Source: JBBCJR01 sp037190805 (GTDB lineage: Bacteria > Pseudomonadota > Alphaproteobacteria > Sphingomonadales > Sphingomonadaceae). From it: a DNA stretch of 64,000 nucleotides. The stretch is taken from NCBI GenBank assembly GCA_037190805.1, contig JBBCJR010000010.1, forward strand, positions 1-64,000, given 5' to 3'. Below are positions 27,541 through 35,151 of this stretch, piece after piece. The translations under genes were made by a program, and so were the position numbers. Numbering within the stretch: position 1 is the first letter of the stretch; every line of letters starts with the position of its first letter. Below the pieces are notes generated by a model. It saw only the letters and a list, made by a program, of their open reading frames with translations. It ran no database searches and was not told the origin of the DNA.

Positions 27541-27762
27541 TCCGGTGCCCCGCCACCCGTCCACGACACCAGAGTGATCGACGACGGCTGACAATCGGTA
27601 GCTGATAAATTTGCGCCGGAATGCGGATTTTCCGTGCTTTCCTCCGATCTGGAGGAACAGGAAACCTCTCGTAATCGCGCTTTCGCGATCGTGGCGATGC
27701 CGGTCAGCAGACGAGCCTGCGCGCTTTGCGCGGACCGACCCGAATCACAGCGAGGTGTACCG
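27541..27762. other. Divergent intergenic region between tadE and the Phd/PAS gene
   Basis: A 222-bp gap that must carry promoters for both directions. Two short perfect hairpins are visible on its right side: ATCGCG/CGCGAT (27674-27679 with 27684-27689, 4-base loop) and CGCGC/GCGCG (27720-27724 with 27728-27732, TTT loop). They may lie in the leader of the Phd/PAS mRNA. The plus-strand frame is open from 27634, but its first 43 codons do not look conserved. GAGG upstream of ATG 27763 favours the shorter protein. No known riboswitch is recognised. Confidence 0.4.
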
Positions 27763-28647
27763 ATGCCAACTCTCTCATCCGCCACCACCGTTCCCGCGAC
27801 CGACCTGTCGCGCAATTTCGGCCTGTGGCAGGATCGCGCCGCGACCGCGCCGGTTTTCGTCACCCACCATGGCCGCACGCGCAGTGTCCTCCTGTCGGCG
27901 CGCGACTATGCCCGACTGGGATTGCCCAGCCCCAACGACAGCCGTGATGGCCTGCTCGCCATGGCTCTCGATCAGACGCTTGACGGCTTCATCGCTTTCG
28001 ATGCCGAACGCCGGGTAACGATGGTCAATCCCGTCGCCGCCGCCCATCTGCGCGCGACGCAGGCAGCCCTCGTCGGGCGAACACTGACCGAAGCTGCCCC
28101 AGATTTTGCCGATACCATCCTGATCACGCATCTCGACCGCGCCCTCGGCTGCGGCGAAGCCATCACGCTCGACCTGCCATCCACGCTCTATCCAGGGGCC
28201 GTGCTTCGCCTGCGCCTGTGTCCCTATCCAGGGGGCGTCGCCACTTTCTTCCGCAACGTCGCGGACGAGCGGCGGGCTGACGATGCGCTGGCCGCCGAGG
28301 CAGCCCGGGATCAGGCCCTTGCGCTGCTCCCCGGCATCGGCACGGGGCGGCTCAACCTGCGGGGCATGCTTACCGGCAGTTCCGTGGGACTGGCAGCAAT
28401 GATCGGTGTCACCGCTGAGCGCCTGCCCGGCGTCCGCCTGACCGACCTCGTTGCGCTCGATGCGCGCCGCGCGATGGGAGAAGCCATCGATGCGCTGATG
28501 TCCGGCGGGGAGGCGCGACGAGTCGCGACCAGCCTGCTGGTCGAGGGCGGAAATGAGCGCGATTCGGTGATCGCCCTGGCCCCCGTCCGGAACGGCAGTG
28601 CAATGGAAGGGGCGGTTTTCACGGTGGTGTTTTCTCAGATTCCGTAA
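27763..28647 (+). CDS. Phd/YefM-like domain fused to a PAS domain, possible signal-responsive regulator
   Basis: A 294-residue soluble protein. Residues about 11-52 (ATDLSRNFGLWQDRAATAPV, then VFVTHHGRTRSVLLSARDYA) resemble the Phd/YefM antitoxin fold, a DNA-binding dimerisation domain. Residues about 65-165 form a PAS domain (LDGFIAFDAERRVTMVNPVA). The C-terminal part is not recognised, though ERLPGVRLTDLVALDARRAM may be a second degenerate PAS. No histidine kinase, GGDEF or HTH domain and no toxin gene is seen. It lies 109 bp upstream of the RpfF homologue on the same strand, so a sensor/regulator role in that system is inferred. Confidence 0.65.
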   Translation: MPTLSSATTVPATDLSRNFGLWQDRAATAPVFVTHHGRTRSVLLSARDYARLGLPSPNDSRDGLLAMALDQTLDGFIAFDAERRVTMVNPVAAAHLRATQAALVGRTLTEAAPDFADTILITHLDRALGCGEAITLDLPSTLYPGAVLRLRLCPYPGGVATFFRNVADERRADDALAAEAARDQALALLPGIGTGRLNLRGMLTGSSVGLAAMIGVTAERLPGVRLTDLVALDARRAMGEAIDALMSGGEARRVATSLLVEGGNERDSVIALAPVRNGSAMEGAVFTVVFSQIP

Positions 28648-28706
28648 GGGAATTCGTTCATGCTGCACCCGCGAAGATTATTTCGCTGGACCGCCTGTTC
28701 ACAGGG

Positions 28707-28721
28707 TTAACAATGTCTTAA
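28707..28721. promoter_or_regulatory. CtrA-type binding site TTAA-N7-TTAA upstream of the RpfF homologue
   Basis: TTAACAATGTCTTAA matches the alphaproteobacterial CtrA consensus TTAA-N7-TTAA exactly in both half-sites and spacing. It is embedded in a 9-base direct repeat GGTTAACAA at 28705-28713 and 28722-28730. It sits 36-50 bp before the GTG start at 28757, where it would overlap or abut a promoter. In such a GC-rich chromosome a chance full match is uncommon but possible. Regulation by CtrA is inferred. Confidence 0.6.
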
Positions 28722-28756
28722 GGTTAACAAGTCGTCGTAGCGTAGGGGGAAACGGG

Positions 28757-29683
28757 GTGGACGGAGCAGGGGCAGTGCCGGTCGCCGCGACCTCGGATGA
28801 CGTCTTGACGCCATCCGTGATGATACCGAACATCGGCCTGGGTGAACTCGACCGCACGCGTTTGTTCGATCTCGGTCAGCTCGACGTGCGCTGGGACCGC
28901 GACGCGGAAACGCTGTGGACCTTCATGACGCCAAACGGGCGGCCCAATTTCAATCTGCCCATGTTGCGCGATTTCCACCTGTGGCAGGCGGAAATCGAAC
29001 GGGTTTTCAAACCGCGCGAGGATTGCCCGAAATATCTCGTCCTGGGTTCGTTGTTTCCAGGCATTTTCAATCTTGGTGGCGACCTGGAGCATTTTTCGGC
29101 GTGCATCCTGGCGGCCGACCGCGAGAAGCTGGTCGACTATGGCCGCTCCTGCGTACGGCTGCTTTACCGCAACATGCACAGCCTCAACCTGCCGATGGTG
29201 ACGATCGCATTGGTGCAGGGCGACGCGCTGGGTGGCGGGTTCGAGGCGGTGCTGGCGTTCAACGTCGTGGTGGCTGAACGCGGCGCCCGTTTCGGCCTGC
29301 CTGAAACAGCCTTCGGTCTGTTCCCGGGCATGGGCGCGCATTGCTTCCTGTCGCGCAAGATCGGCCTTGCCGAAACCGAGCGGATGATCATGGAAGGTCG
29401 CATCTACTCGGCGGAGGAAATGTACGAGATGGGGCTTGTCCACGTTCTCGCCGAACCCGGTGAGGGTCAGGCGGCCGTGGCCAACTACATCGCCCAGAAT
29501 CGGCGCCGTCAGCCCAGCCACCGCAATGTCTATGCGGCCAGTCGTCTGGTCAATCCGCTGCCGCTGGCGGAACTGGAAGGCGTGGTCGAGCTGTGGGCCG
29601 ATGCCGCCCTCAAGCTCAATTCAAACCATCTGAAGCTGATGCACCGCCTGGTCGCGGCGCAAAGCCGTTTGGCGAGCGCCTAA
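28757..29683 (+). CDS. rpfF: RpfF-like DSF synthase (crotonase family, diffusible signal factor)
   Basis: A 308-residue crotonase-fold protein close to Xanthomonas RpfF, which makes cis-2-unsaturated fatty acid signals from acyl-ACP by dehydratase and thioesterase steps. Conserved blocks are FNLGGDLEHF, LVQGDALGGGFEAVL, GLPETAFGLFPGMGAHCF and MHRLVAAQSR. The two catalytic glutamates of RpfF (E141 and E161 in Xanthomonas, 20 apart) correspond to E163 and E183. It has about 20 extra N-terminal residues. GTG 28757, with AGGGGGA just upstream, is the likely start. A CtrA-type box precedes it, and a GGDEF-EAL gene converges on it. RpfC is not in the window. Confidence 0.87.
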   Translation: MDGAGAVPVAATSDDVLTPSVMIPNIGLGELDRTRLFDLGQLDVRWDRDAETLWTFMTPNGRPNFNLPMLRDFHLWQAEIERVFKPREDCPKYLVLGSLFPGIFNLGGDLEHFSACILAADREKLVDYGRSCVRLLYRNMHSLNLPMVTIALVQGDALGGGFEAVLAFNVVVAERGARFGLPETAFGLFPGMGAHCFLSRKIGLAETERMIMEGRIYSAEEMYEMGLVHVLAEPGEGQAAVANYIAQNRRRQPSHRNVYAASRLVNPLPLAELEGVVELWADAALKLNSNHLKLMHRLVAAQSRLASA

Positions 29684-29713
29684 GCCCCGATCTCGACGGC
29701 GCGGCTGAGGCCG

Positions 29714-31780
29714 CTAAGCGCCGCGCGCCACTTTGGCCGTGCCGCGCTTGGTGTCGACGCCGAGGCGGTGAGTCTCGATGAACGCCAACACGTCCATTTC
29801 CGGCATCGGCTTGGCGAAATAATAGCCTTGGACGCTCGAGCAGCCGGCATTCTTTACATAATCCAGCTGATCTTCCGATTCGACGCCTTCCGCCACGGGC
29901 TCGATACCCAGCGTGCGCGCGAGATTGATGATCGACAGGATGATCGCGCTCGCCTGCCGGCTCTTGCCGATATCGGCGACGAAGCTGCGGTCGATCTTGA
30001 TGCGGTCGAAGGAATAGGTGAGCAGATAGCTGAGCGAGGAGAAGCCGGTGCCGAAGTCGTCCAGCGCCAGACGCAAGCCCAACCGCTGGAACTCGCGCAG
30101 CATGAAATTGGCCTGCCGGCTGTCCTCGACAAGCGCGGTCTCAGTAATCTCGAGTTCCAGCCGTTGAGCGGGAAGCCCCGATTTGTAGAGCACCGACAGC
30201 AGATTCGCTGAAAAGTCCGCATGCTTCAGCAAGACGGGCGAAATATTGACCGAGAGGACGATTTCCCATGGCCACTTTGCCGCCGCCGCGCAGGCGCGGC
30301 TGAGCACATATTCGGTCAACATCGCGATCTGACCGGTCGCCTCGGCCAGGGGAATGAATTCGGAGGGGCTGATCGCGCCCTTCTGCGGGTGGGTCCAACG
30401 CAGCAGGGCTTCACAACCGATCACGCGATTCGACTGAACGTCGATGATCGGCTGATAATGGATGTCGAGTTCGTCCCGCTCCAGCGCCATCCGCAGGTTG
30501 GTTTCCATCTCGCGGCGGGCGAGCAGCTTGTCCTGCATCGACGAATCGAACACGCAGAACGCATTCCGCCCCCGTGCCTTGGAATGATAGAGCGCCATAT
30601 CGGCATGCTTGAGCAGCCGGTCGGTATCCGTATCGATACCCGGGTCGACAGCCGCGCCGACCGAGGCGGTGACGGTGAGGCTGAGACCATCGACATTGAA
30701 CGGGTGCGACAGCACTTCCAGCACGGACTGACCCACGGCCTCGATGCTGTCGCCATGCGGCAGCATGTAGAGCATGACAAACTCGTCGCCGCCGAACCGT
30801 GCCAGCCAGCCACGCTGACCGAGCCACGCCTTGAGACGATCCGACACTACCAGCAGCACCGCATCACCAGCCGAATGGCCAAGTGAGTCGTTGATTTCCT
30901 TGAACCGATCGAGGTCGATCCACAGCACCACCAGCGTGCCCTCATGGCTTTGACGATCGCCGAGCAGCTGGGTCAGTCGCTGACTGAGCGTGGAACGATT
31001 GTCGAGCCCGGTCAGGGCGTCGGTGCGGGCGAGCTCCTCATAGCGCTCCGCCAGCTCGGTCTTCTCATGTCCCGACACGATGGCGTCGTAGACGACGGCA
31101 TAGGTCTTGAGCGTGATGTCGGTCTGGCTGACGCAGAACAGGACGTTGACCGCCGCCAATGTCCACGCCAGCGCACCATCGTGGAAGAAGAACAACGCCG
31201 CAGACAGCGGCAACGCGGCAAGGGAAAACTGGCCGATCGCGATCGCGGGCCGACCTGCATTGCGGCCAGCGATACCACCGGCATAGCCAGTGCTGAGCGT
31301 CACCGCCATCAGTTGCGGCAGCAGATCGTCGGAACGGATCAGCGCGAAAAACGTGAAGATGCCGAGCAGGAAAGCGTAGGTCCAGGCGCCCAGTTCGTAA
31401 ATCAGATCCCAGTTGAACCGGCGGGCGGCGTCACCCTGCGCCTTCTGCCTACGGAAAGCGATTGCGCTCCACACCCGCGCAGCGCCCACAAGGCTGACGC
31501 ACATGGCGAGCAGCGTCATAAGCGTGTCTTGTATGGCATACGCAGCGCAGGCCGTGATGATCGATCCGGCGATCGCTCCGATTGCCAGCGACGTCGGCGA
31601 GGCGAACAGCGTTTCGACCAGGGCATGCTTTGCCTGTTCGGCAAGGGCATCCCGGCCATTTCCAGGCGGCGGCAGCCGCGGTGCATTCTTGTCAGACTCG
31701 CTCTTCACCCCACGCGCGGTAGAGGAATGCCCTTTCGACCGGGTTAAGGAAGACGCGCGAGCGCGACGGTCAGCAGACAT
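29714..31780 (-). CDS. Membrane-anchored GGDEF-EAL protein (diguanylate cyclase / phosphodiesterase)
   Basis: A 688-residue bifunctional c-di-GMP enzyme candidate. Five or six membrane segments lie in the N-terminal region (about residues 55-215), forming a MASE-like sensor of unrecognised type; no PAS domain is seen. The GGDEF domain has an intact ARFGGDEFV (about residue 330), but the RxxD inhibitory site five residues upstream is absent (RGWL). The EAL domain has intact CEALLRW (about 457), DDFGTGFSSLSYL and KIDRSF, so hydrolysis is plausible. ATG at 31780 overlaps a small upstream gene. It converges with the DSF-synthase gene. Confidence 0.92.
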   Translation of the reverse strand: MSADRRARASSLTRSKGHSSTARGVKSESDKNAPRLPPPGNGRDALAEQAKHALVETLFASPTSLAIGAIAGSIITACAAYAIQDTLMTLLAMCVSLVGAARVWSAIAFRRQKAQGDAARRFNWDLIYELGAWTYAFLLGIFTFFALIRSDDLLPQLMAVTLSTGYAGGIAGRNAGRPAIAIGQFSLAALPLSAALFFFHDGALAWTLAAVNVLFCVSQTDITLKTYAVVYDAIVSGHEKTELAERYEELARTDALTGLDNRSTLSQRLTQLLGDRQSHEGTLVVLWIDLDRFKEINDSLGHSAGDAVLLVVSDRLKAWLGQRGWLARFGGDEFVMLYMLPHGDSIEAVGQSVLEVLSHPFNVDGLSLTVTASVGAAVDPGIDTDTDRLLKHADMALYHSKARGRNAFCVFDSSMQDKLLARREMETNLRMALERDELDIHYQPIIDVQSNRVIGCEALLRWTHPQKGAISPSEFIPLAEATGQIAMLTEYVLSRACAAAAKWPWEIVLSVNISPVLLKHADFSANLLSVLYKSGLPAQRLELEITETALVEDSRQANFMLREFQRLGLRLALDDFGTGFSSLSYLLTYSFDRIKIDRSFVADIGKSRQASAIILSIINLARTLGIEPVAEGVESEDQLDYVKNAGCSSVQGYYFAKPMPEMDVLAFIETHRLGVDTKRGTAKVARGA

Positions 31781-31991
31781 CGCCAGCCGAATCATCGGCA
31801 ATGTCACGAAAGCACAGCCAGGCATCGGTGGATCTGATCCCCGGAAGCCGGGCATAGCGGCCGATGAACCGTTCGCAACCCCGGGTCATAACGAGCGACC
31901 ACAGCTGTCCGTCGTCGAGCAGCAGGTCGAGCTGCCGTTTTCCGGCATGCGCGACCGGCCCGGACGCCGAGGCTGGAGGAGGGATTGCCAT
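31770..31991 (-). CDS. Small hypothetical protein, coupled to the GGDEF-EAL gene
   Basis: A 73-residue protein I do not recognise. It starts at ATG 31991 with GGAGG close upstream and overlaps the start of the GGDEF-EAL gene by 11 bp, so translation is probably coupled. Visible features are a Ser/Pro-rich N-terminus, a KRQLDLLLDDGQLWSLVMT stretch and CERFIGRYARLPGI, which look like strands of a small beta-rich domain, and an acidic C-terminus. No membrane segment or signal peptide is seen. The arrangement suggests a partner or regulator of the c-di-GMP enzyme. Confidence 0.6.
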   Translation of the reverse strand: MAIPPPASASGPVAHAGKRQLDLLLDDGQLWSLVMTRGCERFIGRYARLPGIRSTDAWLCFRDIADDSAGDVC

Positions 31992-32068
31992 GACCTCCGG
32001 CTTATCGACAAACCGTTTATGGAACCTTGCACCCCCAACGCACCGCTCTGGCATCGCAACGGCGAAAT

Positions 32069-32081
32069 AGGTTAATAACCT
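32069..32081. promoter_or_regulatory. Palindromic operator-like site in a divergent promoter region
   Basis: AGGTTAATAACCT is a perfect inverted repeat of six bases around one central base. It lies in the 155-bp gap between the small gene/GGDEF-EAL operon (leftward) and the Rieske oxygenase gene (rightward), 66 bp before the latter start. It shares GGTTAA with the repeat upstream of the RpfF homologue. It may be a repressor operator or a CtrA half-site region; which regulator binds is unknown. Confidence 0.4.
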
Positions 32082-32146
32082 GTTTACCAAATGGGGCGGC
32101 CTCGCCGTCCCGATGCCGACGCCGCGGCGAACGGAAGGGGGCGAGT

Positions 32147-33193
32147 ATGACGTATCTCAGGAACGCTTGGTATTGTGCGGCCTGGAGCCCGCAGATCGGC
32201 GAAACTCCGATTGCACGCCGGATTATGGATGAACCGGTGCTTCTGTTTCGCGGCGAGACCGGCAAGGTCATCGCCATGGGCGACATGTGCCCCCACCGTT
32301 TCGCTCCCCTCCATCAGGGCAAGCGAATCGGGGACGTCATCGAATGTCCCTATCACGGCCTTCGCTTCGACAGCACAGGCGCCTGCGTCCACAATCCGCA
32401 TGGCAGCCAGAAAATCCCTGCGGGGGCGAGCGTTCCGGCTTATCCGCTGGTCGAGCGTCACGGCGCGGCATGGATATGGATGGGAGACGCCGCGGCGGCC
32501 GACCCTGCCCTCATTCCGGATATCGACCTGTTCGGTGATCCCGAGCGGGCCGATTACCCGCGGGTCCAGGACCATCTGGTCATGAAGATCGATTACCGTC
32601 TGCTGATCGATAACCTCCTCGACCTGACCCATGCGCCCTATCTGCACCCCGACACGCTGACGCCCGGCGAGGCAAAGCGGGAAAGCGTTTTCACCGGCAC
32701 CGCCACCAGCGCGAAATCCCACTACATCATGCGCCATGTGAAAACGCCGACCAGCCAACGGCTCTTCTTTCCCAAGGACGAAGGCGATTTCCACAGCGAG
32801 GTCGAATGGCTGCTGCCCAGCAACCTCAGGCATCGACTGACGATGACCGGGGTCGATGCGCCGCCGGAGGAAGGTTCGATCACCCGCAATGCGCATCTGA
32901 TCACGCCTGAGACTGAGACATCCTGCCACTATTTCTGGGTGTCGACGCGCAACCGGCTGGTCGACAACGAGCAGATCGACGCCGGCATCAAGCAGATCGT
33001 CAACTACGCCTTCCTGCAGGAAGACGAACCGATGATGCAGGCGTGCCAGACCTATATGGGCGGACGCGACTTCTTCGACCTGCGGCCTGTCTATCTGGAA
33101 ACCGACGCTTCCGCGGCGCGTGCGCGGCGCCTGCTGGCTGACGCCATCGTGGCGGAACAGGGTCCGCGCAAGCCGATGTCGATCGTCGCCTGA
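32147..33193 (+). CDS. Rieske-type aromatic ring hydroxylase / O-demethylase oxygenase (VanA-like)
   Basis: A 348-residue oxygenase component. The Rieske 2Fe-2S ligands are CPH (C48, H50) and CPYH (C67, H70). The mononuclear iron site is NLLDLTHAPYLH (D-x2-H-x4-H). Overall layout is closest to vanillate O-demethylase oxygenase VanA and relatives acting on methoxylated or chlorinated aromatics. The reductase (VanB-like) is not adjacent, so the electron donor must be encoded elsewhere. GGGGG/GAG precedes ATG 32147; upstream in-frame codons are not conserved. The substrate cannot be predicted. Confidence 0.88.
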   Translation: MTYLRNAWYCAAWSPQIGETPIARRIMDEPVLLFRGETGKVIAMGDMCPHRFAPLHQGKRIGDVIECPYHGLRFDSTGACVHNPHGSQKIPAGASVPAYPLVERHGAAWIWMGDAAAADPALIPDIDLFGDPERADYPRVQDHLVMKIDYRLLIDNLLDLTHAPYLHPDTLTPGEAKRESVFTGTATSAKSHYIMRHVKTPTSQRLFFPKDEGDFHSEVEWLLPSNLRHRLTMTGVDAPPEEGSITRNAHLITPETETSCHYFWVSTRNRLVDNEQIDAGIKQIVNYAFLQEDEPMMQACQTYMGGRDFFDLRPVYLETDASAARARRLLADAIVAEQGPRKPMSIVA

Positions 33194-33201
33194 TCTGACG
33201 A

Positions 33202-33236
33202 CGGCCGGGCCGGTGGATCAGTCCCCGGCCCGGCCG
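33202..33236. terminator. Bidirectional hairpin between convergent genes
   Basis: CGGCCGGGCCGG (33202-33213) pairs perfectly with CCGGCCCGGCCG (33225-33236), a 12-bp GC stem with an 11-base loop. It lies between the stop of the Rieske oxygenase and the stop of the convergent GNAT gene, with the right arm inside the last codons of the latter. No T-tract follows in either direction, so any termination would be less strictly intrinsic or would block RNA decay. Confidence 0.6.
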
Positions 33237-34372
33237 CGCCGAAACGGTGCCAGATCATCCAGAAGCGCGATCTCGCGCGTCATCGCATCAGCTTCACGAC
33301 TGACGAAATCAGCCACAGCCGCCCGGAACCCGGGATCGGGAATGAAATGCGCCGACCACGTCGGTGTGGGGCGGTAGCCGCGCGCCAGCTTGTGCTCGCC
33401 CTGTGCCCCTGCCTCGACGCGGGCAAGGCCGTGGGCGAGGGCGAAGTCGATGGCCTGATAGTAGCACAGCTCGAAATGGAGGAACGGCACCTCGTCCAAA
33501 CACCCCCAGTAGCGGCCGTAGAGTGTGTCCTCACCGATGAAGTTGAGCGCCCCGGCGATCCGGCGGCCATCGCGCTCGGCAAGAATCAGCAGGATATGGT
33601 CGGCCATCGTCCGGTAGAGGCGGTCGAACGCAGCGCGGTTCAGATAGGGCTGACCCCATTTTCGGACGCCGGTATCCTGATAGAAAGCCCACATCGCGTC
33701 CCAGTCCGCCGGCTGAATGGCTGCACCGCGCAGGTGACGAATGGTGATCCCGGCATTGGCCATGGCGCGCTCTTTCCGAATCGCCTTGCGCTTGCGGCTG
33801 GCCAGAGTCGCCAGGAAGCCCTCGAAGTCGCCATAGTCTTCATCGGTCCAGTGAAATTGCTGGCCAAGCCTCAAAAGCCAGCCAGCGGCGCGAAACAGCG
33901 GCACCTCTTCGGGCGCGATGAACGTCGCGTGGGCGGAACTGAGGCCATTCTGACGCACCACCGCTTCGGCCCCGGCGATCAAGGCGGGCGCCAGAGCGGC
34001 ATCCCGCGTCAGCAGGCGGGGACCCGGCACTGGCGTGAACGGCACCGCGATCTGGAGCTTCGGATAATAGCGGCCGCCGGCGCGTTCCCAGGCCTCTGCC
34101 CAGCCATGGTCGAACACATATTCGCCCCGGCTGTGCCCCTTCAGATAAGCGGGAAGGATCGCGGAGGGGCGTCCACCCGCCCCGTCGATACGAAGGTGAA
34201 GCGGTTGCCAGCCGGTTTCCCGGGCAGCGCTTCCCGACGATTCCAGCGCAGCCAGAAAGGCGTGGGCCAGGAACGGATTCCCTATCCCGGCGCAGGCATT
34301 CCAGTCAGACGGCGTGAAGTGGTCGACACCCCCGGCGATCACGACCTGAACCCCGTCTTCCTGCGCGCTCAT
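33218..34372 (-). CDS. GNAT/FemAB-like N-acyltransferase (COG3146, DUF482)
   Basis: A 384-residue protein of the 'peptidogalycan biosynthesis' COG3146 group, with a FemAB-like double GNAT fold. Conserved blocks include NPFLAHAFLAALE-type N-terminus (here IGNPFLAHAFLAALESSGSA), SRGEYVFDHGWAEAWERAG, SRKRKAIRKERA and FHFELCYYQAIDFA-like C-terminal segment (LHFELCYYQAIDFAL). The substrate is unknown. ATG at 34372 overlaps the stop of the GDPD gene; it is the last gene of a five-gene overlapping string. Confidence 0.88.
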   Translation of the reverse strand: MSAQEDGVQVVIAGGVDHFTPSDWNACAGIGNPFLAHAFLAALESSGSAARETGWQPLHLRIDGAGGRPSAILPAYLKGHSRGEYVFDHGWAEAWERAGGRYYPKLQIAVPFTPVPGPRLLTRDAALAPALIAGAEAVVRQNGLSSAHATFIAPEEVPLFRAAGWLLRLGQQFHWTDEDYGDFEGFLATLASRKRKAIRKERAMANAGITIRHLRGAAIQPADWDAMWAFYQDTGVRKWGQPYLNRAAFDRLYRTMADHILLILAERDGRRIAGALNFIGEDTLYGRYWGCLDEVPFLHFELCYYQAIDFALAHGLARVEAGAQGEHKLARGYRPTPTWSAHFIPDPGFRAAVADFVSREADAMTREIALLDDLAPFRRGRAGD

Positions 34373-35151
34373 GACGTCGGGGCCGGCTCATGAATAACCT
34401 GGTCGACCTCGGCCGCGGCAAGCTCGCGCTCCGCCTCGGTCCGTACTGTCCACGCCAGCACCGGCACCCCCGCTCGCCGGGCCCGCCGCACGAGCGGCAG
34501 CGGCAATCCGCGGATATCACCGGCCAGGAACTGGGCGCGCGCGCGCCACAGCGACCATAGCCGGGCGGCATGCCCTCTCCACCGCCGCCAGCCGCTTTCC
34601 GCCGCGCTGCCGATGACAAGGCCACGCAGCAGATGCGGCGCGTGGCGGGCGAACCATCGGGGCACTTCCGGGTGGAAGGACATAACGCCGACAATGCCGC
34701 CATAGCCTTCCAGCGCGCGACGCACGGCATAGCATAGCGCGACCGGCGGACGGCGCCGGCTCGCCTTGATTTCGACCAGCACCGGCACCTGCCCCCGGAT
34801 CTGGTCGAGCACCTGGACCAGCGACTGTATCCGATCCCCGTCGTCGCCAAGGGCAATTTCCGCCAGACGCCGTATCGGCAGCCGGGCAACTGGTCCCGAC
34901 GCCTCGGTCAGCCGGTCGAGCGCGGCGTCATGAAAGACGACGGCGTCGGCGTCATAGCTTTGGCGGACGTCCAGCTCGATACCCTCACCCGCCGCGATTG
35001 CGGCGGCGAAGGCGGAGCGGCTGTTTTCCACCCGCCCTTCGCCATGCCAGCCGCGATGCGCATAAGGCCGCGCGACCAGCGCCGCCCCACGCGCGGGCGC
35101 TGGCGCGGAGAAGAACTGCCGATCAAGCAGGGCGGACGGCGATGACCGCAT
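34369..35151 (-). CDS. Glycerophosphodiester phosphodiesterase family protein
   Basis: A 260-residue GDPD enzyme that splits glycerophosphodiesters into glycerol-3-phosphate and an alcohol. Catalytic parts are AHRGWHGEGRVENSRSAF (the HRG...EN motif), ELDVRQSYDADAVVFHD (metal-binding E-x-D and catalytic His) and LVEIKAS. No signal peptide is seen, so it is probably cytoplasmic. ATG 35151 gives MRSSPSALLDRQF and overlaps the ridA-like gene by 29 bp; the conserved part begins at residue 23. The C-terminal overlap with the GNAT gene is 4 bp. Confidence 0.9.
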   Translation of the reverse strand: MRSSPSALLDRQFFSAPAPARGAALVARPYAHRGWHGEGRVENSRSAFAAAIAAGEGIELDVRQSYDADAVVFHDAALDRLTEASGPVARLPIRRLAEIALGDDGDRIQSLVQVLDQIRGQVPVLVEIKASRRRPPVALCYAVRRALEGYGGIVGVMSFHPEVPRWFARHAPHLLRGLVIGSAAESGWRRWRGHAARLWSLWRARAQFLAGDIRGLPLPLVRRARRAGVPVLAWTVRTEAERELAAAEVDQVIHEPAPTS

